Shown here piece by piece: positions 26,301 to 38,300 of a stretch of DNA of 64,000 nucleotides. Numbering within the stretch: the first letter of the stretch is position 1; the number at the start of each line of letters is the position of its first letter. Source of the stretch: Tyto alba (lineage: Eukaryota > Chordata > Aves > Strigiformes > Tytonidae). The translations under genes and the position numbers were made by a program. Below the pieces are notes generated by a model, which saw only the letters and a program-made list of their open reading frames with translations, was not told where the DNA came from and ran no database searches. Where the stretch lies: the NCBI RefSeq assembly GCF_018691265.1, contig NW_024881295.1, positions 20,388,243-20,452,242 of the forward strand, read 5' to 3'.

Positions 26301-29300
26301 GAAAATACTGAAGACAAGACAGGTCTGCAGAGCAATTACAGGACATTTGCCCTTTTAGACCGTATTTTGAGAAACCACCTAAAGAATTGTTTGTACTCTT
26401 CCCTAGTCTGATACGAAGTGATCTCGGAAGCTTGATAAACCACACAAAGGCTGCACTGACTACAGAAGTGCATCGGCAATATCATCTGCACGGTTTTTCA
26501 TTGCCCTACTTCAGTAACCAGATTGACTGTAGCCAAAGTCTTTGTGTCCGTAGAAAGATACGGAACATCACCCTCAAAGCTGACGCCCATGGGGGACTTA
26601 GCCTACTTCCTCGGGCATCCTCTGATGAAGTATTTTCCCTGGAGTGGGGCAAAACACGGGACAGAGAGATCTATTCTATCCACAGTCTTGCCAGCAATCT
26701 GCCTAAAGGTAACAGGCATATCAAGCCTTTTCCCTGTGCTTTAATCTCTCCGGGCGTACAATTCAAAATACTTAACCTGTTGGCAAAGCGCAGTAAATTA
26801 GTCTGTAACTCAAGTTAGGTATTATACCAGGCAAATATTTAGCTGAACCTCTGGAAGAACAACTGTACTTGTTATTCTACCATTCTACCTCCACAATGGA
26901 CGGACCTAAGGCCAGTGATTTCTTCTGTAAAGGGCAAAGACAGTTCAGTAAAATCCTGACTAATTTTAAAAGAATAATTTAATGAATATTTAAATGTAGT
27001 TGTCATTAAATCCTATTGTAACATATCTCTTTTCTTGCCTATGGGGGGGGTGGGAAGAGGCATACAGCTATATGAGAGAAACTGTTTTAGTCCAAGCCTC
27101 CATTCATGATAATAACAATTTTTGTTCCCACATTCAAAAAGGCACTAAAAATATGCTACATCACAACAATGTTGTTTCACCTTTTTTTTTTTTTTTTAAA
27201 CATGCCTAAACCTGCACTGTTAAGAGAACCTAAAGCTTTGCTATGATGATTGCCACTGAATGTCCATAACAGATGAAAGGCAAAAAAGCTGCTTAAACAT
27301 ATGCAGGTTCTCTTTGCAAACATGCAGAAGAAAAACAGCCAAGAGTAATTGTCAGTCTTTGCACACTGAAGTGAAGAAATGGATGCATACTACCTTGTCC
27401 ATGTAACAAAGTGATGAGTATTTTATAAACATATAATGTTATTCAGCAAAGCACCTGATAACAAAGCATACCTTTAAATGGGTACCACATGTAAATCCTA
27501 ACTTGCCTCTAGAGAGGAAACCTCTCCTTTGCGGATGACAGTTTGACCATCTTCAAAAAGAGATTTTTTTGTATTATTGAATGGTCAGTATAGTTCTCAG
27601 CAAGCTTAGCTAGGTGAACAGAAGAATTGGACTCGTCCTTTTATGGTGTTGGGTGGTGTGAGGGCCACAGACTAACTCAAGCAAATCCAATGGACCCTTT
27701 CAACCTTTTCGTTTACATTTCAGCCTTCATTTTCAAAGGCTTTTACCATGCTGGGCTTCAAATGACTTAACGAATGGTCTCTGGGAAGGTCAGTCTTGAC
27801 CGTCTTCTGGTTTAAAAACCACCATTAGACAAGCCAGCTGCACTCAGCATATGAGGAAATAAAGAAATAAACCCAGAAATGTAAATATTCACTAGCAATT
27901 TTTCAAGGTCCTCAAAGGAGGAGAAAAAGAAAACACCATGTTTACTCACCTTGAGCAGAAAAACCTGGAATCTTATAGTTACTGCCTTTGCCTTCCCAAA
28001 CAGAAGACAGACTGAAGCAGTAAGTACATCAGCCAGATTCCCCTTATTACCTACTTTTCCTCTCACAACAGAAGCATGTAGCAAGTCCATTGCTAGAGTT
28101 AACACCACTTGGGCTACCAAACCTCATCTATAACAAAATACCACCAGCCAACAGGGGTGACCTGCTTTCATAACAAACTAGGAGATGGAATTGATTTGCA
28201 CCCCAGGAAAATCAGAGCTGGTATCGAAGTGCAGCTAACACAGTACAGAAACACTGGAAATTGGTAAAGAAGTTACAGAAGTGGCTCACATTATGAAAAA
28301 CATGGAATAGGTATTGGGAGTTTTCCATTCATGTAAATGGGTCATTACATACAGGGCTACCACCGATCCCAAAGCTATTTGAACCATACTGAATATTTTT
28401 CATATTGCAATCAACTGCTTGCAAAAAGCTAAAGCTCCCCATTTAGAACGTAGGTTGTCAGCAGAGATTTGTCTTTAACCAATTACATCATGATGCTTCA
28501 CTACCACAACATCGCTGGTAATCAGATGGGGAGTGTGTCCTTTATTCAAGCCCAATATTTGAAAGGTGGTGACCCACGTTGTACAAAATAAGCATGGAAA
28601 ACCATTTTTGTAGCAATAAAAAAAAATAAATAAAAAATCAGGGCAAGGTTTTGCTACAAAAAGCCATCTTATTTGCTTAAAAGAAACAACCAAACAGGAT
28701 GAAGGCACCACTAAAATCAATTTCATGAGCAGGGAATTCAGTTCAGGAGTTGCCTGGGACTAATGTAAGTAGTTAATTAGAGCTGAGGAAATATAACGAA
28801 AAGGCTCCTAGCCAAATTTATTCTGATTGTGGAATATGTGAAAAACAGATTGCTGGTTACATAATTATTTACTATCTGAATTTACAAAAATTTGTGAATA
28901 TTGTGTTTGTATTTTGTGGATTGAATGCACTGAATATTTCATAGTGTTTACCAAATGTTCATATAGGGTGAAGAGGGTCATAATACACAGAAGTAGAGCT
29001 GGCCAGAAACAGCAGGAGAAATGAAAATATTTCCTAAAAAAATAATAAATAAGAAAACAAGACTTCTGCCAAATATCTGAAAACACATCTGAAAGATGCG
29101 TCAGTATTTTCTACAGCAATAAGGATTAATTCCCCAGAACTAATACTGTAATGGGTGCTGTTAAGAAGTTTCATGGAAATATGCCCATTTTCTGTGCAAA
29201 ATATCATTTTGATCTATCTAATGCTTTGATTACTCAAGATAAGGTTTTTGCACTCTACTGACCATGAATTTCAAGGACTCAAGATGTGATGAAAAGAGGA

Positions 29301-32300
29301 TATTGGATTGAAGTACTTCCTCTTCACTCATGACTCAGGCACACAAAGCTAACGTTTTCTTTCAGTATAACACTTTTAAACTTTATTTAAAAGCATTTTT
29401 CCCATGAATTATAGTTAACTAGATCAGATTTTTCTTTTTATTTAAACTTTTCTGAAAAAATAATGGACAAGAAGGAAAATTCTCTAAGAATATTATAAGG
29501 AAGGTACTCTGCTTGTGCCAAATGTTAAATCAAAAGAAAATTACAAGTGTCAATTACCTTTTTTTTTACTAAATAGTAAATAAAATAAGAAAGATCAAAG
29601 AAAAGCTTCTTTTAGTAAGGTCAGACATGGATACATCTATCAAATACCACACAGGTGCTGAAAATTAGCCAAGGAGATTAAGGCACACCCCCATTAGGAC
29701 TCAAACAGATTCTTCAACAAGAGAGGAAAAAAAAATTTCTCTGGAGGAAGCTGGAGTAAAACTAACAGAGAAAGAAGAGCATGGGGAGAAAATACAAATA
29801 CCAAAGAAACCTTTTTTCTCAGAATGGAGGTGGCTAAGGGTATTGCCTACTCTCTCTGGACCTAAAGGAGAAATAGCAGTCTGACTTTTTGATTACTCTA
29901 CACGTATATTTCCCCTTTCCCCCTCCCCACCTTGTCTTTAAAACCCACCTTATTAGAGATGCTACTCATGCACAAAACTGCCAGTCATATCCCTAGACTA
30001 GAACTGAAAACTGAGCAGTGTCATAACTTAGACCATTTTCTAGGTTAATGGGACTAATTTTGTCTTAGTGCCATGCCTACAGCCTGAACTTCTCAGTTTC
30101 TTGTTGACAAGCAGGACGCAGAGCCAGAAATCTCTGGGTCACTTCCCAAGGATGGACACAATAACGTTAAGAACCATATATCACTCTATAATACCAGCAT
30201 TCCCATCCATAGAGGAAAATTACAAGAAAATGTGAGTGGGAAGTTTCAACACCCCAGACACTATTGTTTAAGAAACCCAAAACAAACAAAACCTAAAACA
30301 AACAAAACCCACAAACTTGTTCTAGTGCTTCTGAAATAAAACTTTTACCAGCATTTCTAATTCCCTGTTATGTTCGGTGTGTGTTTGTTTCTTTCAGTGC
30401 AACCTGGAGTGAAAACAGACTTCCAAATTAAAAAACACTTCTCGCCTGTTGTAAATCCCCTTTTAATTTTTGGCCAGCTCTCTTTTGGATACCTTTTCTC
30501 CCTATCATGTTCACCAGTGAATTATCCTCTCCAAGACATATCACATCCATTACAAAAGATTTGAAGTATAAAACTTGTTACCTGCAACTAAATGAGTGTG
30601 TGGGCTTACTGACATTCAGCAACCACTGATGTAAATAAGACACAATTGTTTAAATGCCCATTGATGGCAAATTCAGAGGGATGCCAGTCCAGCCACAGCC
30701 AATTCTTACTGCAGTTCAAGTGAAGGTTTGCAAACAGTTTTTCCCTGTATTTGCTCAGCTCTATTTATTGAAAGCATGCTCGACTGCCTGCAGCACAGGG
30801 GTTTTCTTGCAGTATGCTAGTTGAACTCACAGCAAAAAAAAAAAAATCTGAGCTGGATTTGCTCAGAACAGAAGTCGAACTTGTTGCTCATCATCCCAAA
30901 CAGGGAAATCTACTGAAGGGCTGGATGGAGGTGAGGGAGGATACAGGTTCATAACCACCATGGATGTATGCTGGGTTTCAGGGGTAGATAGAGGGTTGAA
31001 CAAGCATGCCTTAGTGAAGGAGGACCGAGCAGTGAAGCCAGGTTGGCCCTGCACAGCCACACAGCTCCAGTAACAGACATCAGCATGCAGTTACCTGAGG
31101 TTTCTTCACCTTAATGATCCAGGTGGGAGGCACAATGACAGCAGCGTGAGCCCCCAGGGAACATGGCTCCTCAATGTGATGTAGCATGAAACAGGTGACT
31201 TTGTTATGAAACTGGAAGAGAGGGAAAGAGTAGAGTCAATAAGGAGGCCAAGACAGACAAAACATGAAAAGGAAGAGGGTGGTGGTACAATAAAAACTGG
31301 AGTAATGTTTCCAACTCCACCATCTTCAAGTCCTTCAAACCATGGAATTTTAGGAACATAACTGAAGATCGTCTTCCCTAGTCATGCCTTCTTACAAAAA
31401 AAAAAAAAAAAACAAAAACCAAACCAAACCAAAAAAAAATCACTCCTACTTAAACACAGATCACAAACTGAAGACCACAACCTATTTTGATGCAGCTTCA
31501 TGTATTAAGAGCCCTCTGACCGAGCTAGCAGCAGCAGGGCATTGATGGGATGTAGTCAGTGACTATGTTGGGCAGCAAGACTCTCCTTCTAGAGGACTCC
31601 TGTCAGCCAGGTGAAGTTACAGTGTTTTTAAGCAAAAGGAACAGAAATGGCAAAGTTGGGGGTCATTCACAGAGACGGAACCCTAAAAGCCAGAAAAAAA
31701 CAAAATTGCCTGCAGTGTGGCCACTCAGTGAAGCTGCTACCAGCCTCTCTGAGTATTGTTCACTTACCGCCAGCTTGCACCAGGAACAACTGATGGCCAC
31801 AATCTCTTTACTATGAAAGGAGAACTTCTGTTGAAAACCCTAGAATAAGCAGGAAAAAAAGGATTAACTTCCCCCTGACTAGAATAAAACTTATACCTTT
31901 AACTCTTGCCAGGTGGCTGTGCTAGGGTAAATCATTTCACTGAAGTCAGATAGCTTGGTTCAGCCTCACAGCTCTTAGACACCAAAGAGATTTATGGGGA
32001 ATAAAACAATTATAAGATTCATAGAGAAGATTCTTCAACTGGGGCATTTCCACACACTTTTAGAAACAACTCTCCAAAATTTTATGCTTTTCCTCAGACT
32101 TTGTAGTTAAAAACAACAGAAGAAATAGAGAAAGAATGCCTATTTTAATAGATTTCTACAGAAATCTGCAGTCTTGTTTGCCCTAAATATAAACAAAATT
32201 TTGAATTTTCATTTTTCTTTGTTTTCTTCTTTTTCTGTTTTTTGGTTTTGTTTTTTGTTTTGTTTTGTTTTTTTTTTTTTTTTTGTAATACAGAGGGCAA

Positions 32301-35300
32301 TCACCTACAACATCTGCGTGGAAATGTTCTGATTGGGAAACCAAGTTTATTGTTTTATTGAGCTGACTCAGATCAAAATCTTTTTAGTAAGTTCCAAAAA
32401 AACCCAAGATGGTCTGATTCAGATCAAAGAGATAAAAGAAAATATTTCTTTATAGTTTTAAAGATAAAAAAAGTCCACCGTTACCAGCAAATATGAGATT
32501 TCCTTCTCCCACAAAAGAGTTTCATTTTTTAGAATGCAATTTCAGCAAACATATCACTTTGTTCTAAATTCTAAAGCTGGAAAACACCATCAGGTGATAT
32601 ACAACCTTCTTGCACGTAACACAAGCAACAAACAGTAAGCTACAGCTTAAAAATTTGTGTTCAGTTAAAGTTTATTTTAGCCAAAGAAAGAATTGATGTG
32701 GGTTGATAGCTGCAGAGATGGAAAGTCCAGAACTTCATTGAACAGTTTTTCAGTTTGTCATAGCCACCTTCACTGCTTAGATTTCAGATTTTCAGTCATC
32801 TGGATCCTTTATTCATTGGCCTCTGTCAAGTCTCTCTATACTACATTAAGTAGCCCATCACCACCTAGAATTTTCTAATTCAGTCTCTCAATCAAGTCAT
32901 GAATTTTTGAGCCAGTTTTCTTTTTGGCAAGCTGAGTTTTACCTATATCTCTTACGTGCTGGCCAATGCCCAAGAGTTATAATCTGATTTAGTAATATCT
33001 AACAGGACCTTGCCTCATTGCTTCTATGGCTAAGGTCCTTCTTACCCTAGCTGCTGTGGAAAGGAAGATGGACACCTGCAGGAAAAATGAACTTATTAGT
33101 GCTCAGTGCCATGACAACGTAAAGCACACCAAGAAGGAGAATTAACCCAACAACCGAAAACCCATCCAAGGATGTGCTGGTCATGTTAACTGAGGGATTG
33201 AGCTACAGCCTGTCCATCCGTGGTAGTTGAGGACAACCCTATCAATATTCTGAAGAGTAGGAGGCCCTACCTGTCTACCAGCCATGCAGAAGTGCACATT
33301 GCAGCTTCTCCTTCAGGTGTCCCCAGCATGCATTCAAACCAGCTTGCCAGATGGACTACACCACCAGCTAAGGCTTACTCCTGAAGAGGCTTGTGTCACC
33401 TCTGCCTAGGTTTTTAGGTTTTTATTAATCCTTCCCCTAATGCCTCAGGTTTTACATTCAGAGAAATTCAGAGATTCTTCATAACGATGGTGATTTGGCA
33501 TATTCAGGTTTAGCAATGGAGCATAGTCAAATGGCTTCACAAAGACAAGGTGGCCAGCTGCTTCTGGCTTGGCAGATCTAGTCTGACATTCGGGTGACAG
33601 TACGTGTGATACGAGTGCTGGAATAGAGGTCTGACACCAGACAAAACACTGTATTCTCATTCACTTATAGTATAAGTGCTTATATAACAGTGCTTCGCAA
33701 TGTTTCTCACAAATCTCACTCTTTCTTTTTGCAAAGTGTATTAAAAAAATTATTTCGGCCCCTCATGGGCATGAAATGTTTTGTTTTGTTCTGCTCTGTA
33801 ACAGCCAGGGGAGAAATTCTTCTCTCCCAAAACCTCCACTAATAAAACCTAAAATTCAGTACATTAATTCCACAGCCCATCAGTGGTGTATTTTAAACAT
33901 ATGGTCTGAGCAGCCTGTCTGGTTCTGGATGGACCGTTTTTCATTTATTCCGTAAGCCATTTGGCTTTTAGGGAGTCATTAGAGAAAATGATACAGCAAT
34001 AAAAATATATTAATGATAAGTAGCAATAAAACACCACTTTTCTTCCTCAAATTGCTTTACAAATGTCAACTAATTCCTCCTAAGGATACATGTTTGAGGT
34101 TAAGATAGCAATTATTTGAAAGCTAGCTTTACAAATAAAGGAACTGATAAAACAAAGCGATGCACCGCTGGCCACAGTGAGATTTGCTGGGCAGTATCGG
34201 ACTGAAACACTGGAGACGCCCATATTCAGCCAGAAATCATCTCTTCTGCCTTCTCGCAGTGAGAAGGAAAACTAAAATTCAGCTATCTTGTTCATGGGTC
34301 AGGCAAGGATGCCTTCTGCACAGATTTAGAAATTCCGTGATAGAAAATTAATTTCACCTTTGTGAGAATATCAGCCTAACAGGTTAGCCCTGATTCGGTG
34401 GCACCCAATTCCCATACAACACAAAATCCCATGGTGTGAGCTGCTCCTGCAGAAATAAACAGTTGCGCGTACCAGAGGAAATATATTTGGAGGTATAGAG
34501 CACCCGAATCCCCAGCTAGTGTTGGTGATTACAAATCCTCACAATAATCCGGATCAAAGTCCACATTAATATAGACACCCACGCACACAAACAGAGCGTG
34601 TAAGGATTACTAGCTCTAATATGTTTTGGTTATATTCTCAAAAGAATTTATCATTAAAGAATATTTTCACATCAGTGTTAGGGTTACTAATAATTTTTTT
34701 GGCATGTATTTTCCTATGATATTTATTCCCTTTTTAATGCATTCATCCTTAAGCTTCTGTTACTGCACACAGTCATGAACTGGATGCTGGGCCACATGGT
34801 CTGAACATTTTTTTTTTGTATTACGTAAAGAAAAAAAAGAATTCTGATTTCTCTGATGATCCCAGGTAACAAACAGTTAATAATAGCTAAAAGCTACAAA
34901 ACTACCTTTTCTCCCACCTGCGAGAGAAAAATTGAGTTCTTAAACATCATGAATGGTGTAGAGGATGTGGTTTGACAGTGTTTATTTACCATCTCTTCCA
35001 ACACAGGAGCTATGGAGCATCAGAAAAAAACTAGTGACAGGTTTGAAACAACCAAAACGTAGTTCTCACAACATGTAGTTAATTTGGGGAATTCCTTGCT
35101 CAAGGATGTTATATATATGCTACAACCTTACAGGAACTCAAGGAGATATACCAGAATTATTAGGTATTGTATGGATAATACTTTATTTTACTGCTTTAAA
35201 TTTACTGTCATTTCATTTCAATTACGGTTCCCTTTTTCTTGCATGACAAGAGAATATAAACGATGGTTCTCACACAGAAGTATAAGAAATATAACAGTGA

Positions 35301-38300
35301 AGCATGAGACAGACAAGTATTTGCTGTAATAGGAGTTTGCTTGACCAATAAATATAATGGGATTTTTTAATTATTATTATCATTTTCCCCTAATCCTTTC
35401 TGTTTCTTGATAAAGAACTCTGCTGCAATATATTCATGTTAGTCTTAACTGATTATTTCTTATGTAAGGGGAAAACTGTGATTTCCTCTGAATTTCTCCA
35501 TATCAGTCAGGGCTGATAGGAATTTTAGGATGGACTGGTCATATTGTCCACATGAATATAGCCAGCACAGGTTTTGACTTGATAGACAGCAAGCACTTGC
35601 ATTGCAAACTCAACTCATAATGCCTCTAGGGCAAAATGACAGAGGAGAAAGGCTATATCACTGCAAAGTCATACCATAAGAATGCTGTTATGCAAAGTGT
35701 CTTGCTGCACTGTTCCCATGCTACTTGCTATAAAAGGGCATCACACTTTTATTGCATGCCTTGTTGCAGCTGGTAGCTGGTGATCTCCATCAGTATGCAA
35801 ATATAAATCTGATTTTTCCCCTGACTTAAATGCTGTACCATGGAGACGAGGCACAGTCTGACTGGTTGATGTGAGGAGGGAGGCAAAAGTATAATATAGT
35901 GCTAGGGAAAGGAAATTAAACTGCTGTGTTAATTTAGTTTTTTTAATATCTCTCAGATTTCAGGGGTTTATAACAATTCAGGAGAAAGGTCTTTAGTACC
36001 ATAGGTACTTCTTACTCATTTTATAGCTTTATAGAAATAAACTTTTACAATCTACGCAGCAGCAGAAACGTGAAACAGTCTCACAAATCTTAAGAGTCTG
36101 CCGGGACAGAAAGAAAGCAACAACCTTTCTTTCTCCAGAAGCCTGAAAAAATAGGCCATCACAATTTTGGCACAGAGGACAGCACTGCAAGAATGCTATA
36201 TCGGCACACTGTCAGCTTACTGAAGAAGGAAGCCCAAGGAGCCAGCAGAGCCTTCCTCCTCCTCATTTTCAGCAGCCAGTGCAGCGCAACGTCCCAGGAC
36301 ACCGATGCACTCATTGCTGCAGATGCAGCTGCCTTTCTCCTCCCACATGGGCATCAGGGCTGCCACCACATATCAGGCTTGTTTATCAGCCCTTAAGAAA
36401 GGTCAAATGTTCAGGATAGAAAAATTTCAGTGACTAGGAGGACATACTGGCTACTCTGAATTCCTAAGTTCCCAGTGTTGTGTTTGTGCTGTACTGGAAA
36501 TCTCACCTTTCCACACTGCTTACATTTCCCCTCCTGCCTCCGCCTGTGCACCCAGTGATGCCGGACAAAGTTCTGCAAAAGGGGGACAAAAAGATGTGTT
36601 ATAGGAAGCAACGGCAGCTTGCGCTCAGCGGTACCATCTGCGTGAAACTCATCTACAGACTCCGAAGGAAAGGTCTCTTCAGCCAATGCAATCATTTCTG
36701 GAGCAAAAGACAGCAGTCCCTGCAGGAAACCCCCAGACACAACCGAAACTGGAGGAGGAATAAGGGTGAGATGGTGTTCTTTATCCATGTTGAAATGCAT
36801 CCACAACCACTCTTTGGGTACTCCTATACAAAAAGAAGAAAGTTCACTACATGATGCAGTGATAATCATCACCTAAATACAGAGCACAGAAGTGCCCAAA
36901 CACTGCTGTGTTCAACCAAAATGCAGGGCCCCACTCTATTTTGCTCAGAAATACAGCCTTATAATGCAAAAAAAATCGCAAGTCAAGGCAGGAGAAGGGA
37001 AAGAGGGGAGGAAGGAGCAGTCATTGAAGAAGTCTCTTCTCCTTGTTTGGACTGTGTAACCCTGGATGGCAGCAAGAGGTGGGTGAGAGGTGGGAGGGTG
37101 AGCAGGGCCGCTGCCCCTGCTGCTGGGCAGGCAAGGCGGTCAGGAGGGGTCTGCTTACACCATGCTGTTATCCCAGGCAATGTTGAACTGTCAATACGGC
37201 AGGGAATTGCTACCTCTGCTCAGAGCAAGCCTGCCACCAAATCAACCAAAAAAGTCGAGAGGTGTTATTGAAACACTGGTTTCTACTTGCTCGAGTGGGT
37301 CCAGGAGGACCACGGAGATGCTGGGGGGGCTGGAGCAGCTCCCCTGGGAGGCCGGGCTGAGAGAGTTGGGGGGTTCAGACTGGAGAAGAGAAGGCTCCGG
37401 GGTGACCTTACAGTGGCCTTCCAGGACTTAAATGGGGCTACAGGAAAGATGGGGAGGGAATCTTTATCAGGGAGTGTAGTGATAGAATGAGGGGCCATGG
37501 TCTTAAACTGAAAGAGTGAAGTTTCAGCTTAGATATAAGGTAGAAATTATTTACAGCAAAGGTGGTGAGACAGTGGCCCAGGGTGCCCAGAGCAGCTGTG
37601 GCTGCCCCCTCCCTGGAAGGGTTCAAGGCCAGGTTGGACGGGGCTTTGAACAGCCTGATTGAGTGGAAGGTGCCCCTGCCCATGGCAGGGGGGTTGGAAC
37701 TAGATGATCGTTAAGGTCCCTTCCAACCCAAATCATTCTGTGAGTCTAACTATGTAAGACAAATACATAAATATATCAATAATAACAATGCGTATCCAGT
37801 GCCTTCAAAGGAGCTGAATTCATACAGTAGGTGGAGGCAACTCAAAATGGTTTTGAATGTTTGATTTTTTTACTAAAAACATATAATCTTAGGACAGTAG
37901 AGATACTTGTAAAAAAAAAAAAAAAAAAAAAAACACCAAACCTAAGGGAGAGACAAGTGGAAGGAGAGGGAAATAGAGAAAAAAAATAAAAATACTAGCT
38001 CAAAGGTCAGGAAGAAAAAAAGAAATGCTACAAAGAAAAAGAAGAATAGCTGAATGAATGGGAAAAGAGACAACAGAAGGATGAAATGGTTTCTGTCGGT
38101 GTAAGTAATGAAATGCTTCAGTTAGAATTCATTTTACATTCATTCTGGGGAGGAGAACACGTACCGCAGGGAACCAATACTTTAAGACGCCTCTGAATCT
38201 AGAAACACTGCTGCAGCTCCACACCAGGTGGATCAACACACAAATCAAATGAAAAGCAATCATCATTTGTCCATTACTTACTTCTCTTGGAGATCTGGAG

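Larger units (their letters stand above)
31840..36506. other. DGKI: Intron of DGKI with a MIR-like SINE
   Basis: 4667 nt. It contains a T/G-rich tract at 32217-32285, a MIR-like element at 34041-34250 and a TATA-like sequence at 35729-35737. The rest is unassigned. Confidence 0.65.
36573..38281. other. DGKI: Intron of DGKI with CR1 insertion
   Basis: 1709 nt between SPRE and NFVRHH. The CR1 copy at 37295-37754 fills a quarter of it. An A run follows at 37911-37933. Confidence 0.75.

Noticed and set aside
36411..36872. 153-codon minus-strand open frame around HHWVHRRRQ
   Set aside because: Only 36507-36572 is exon. The rest is intron read-through, shown by the AG and GT borders and by the match of the neighbouring exons.
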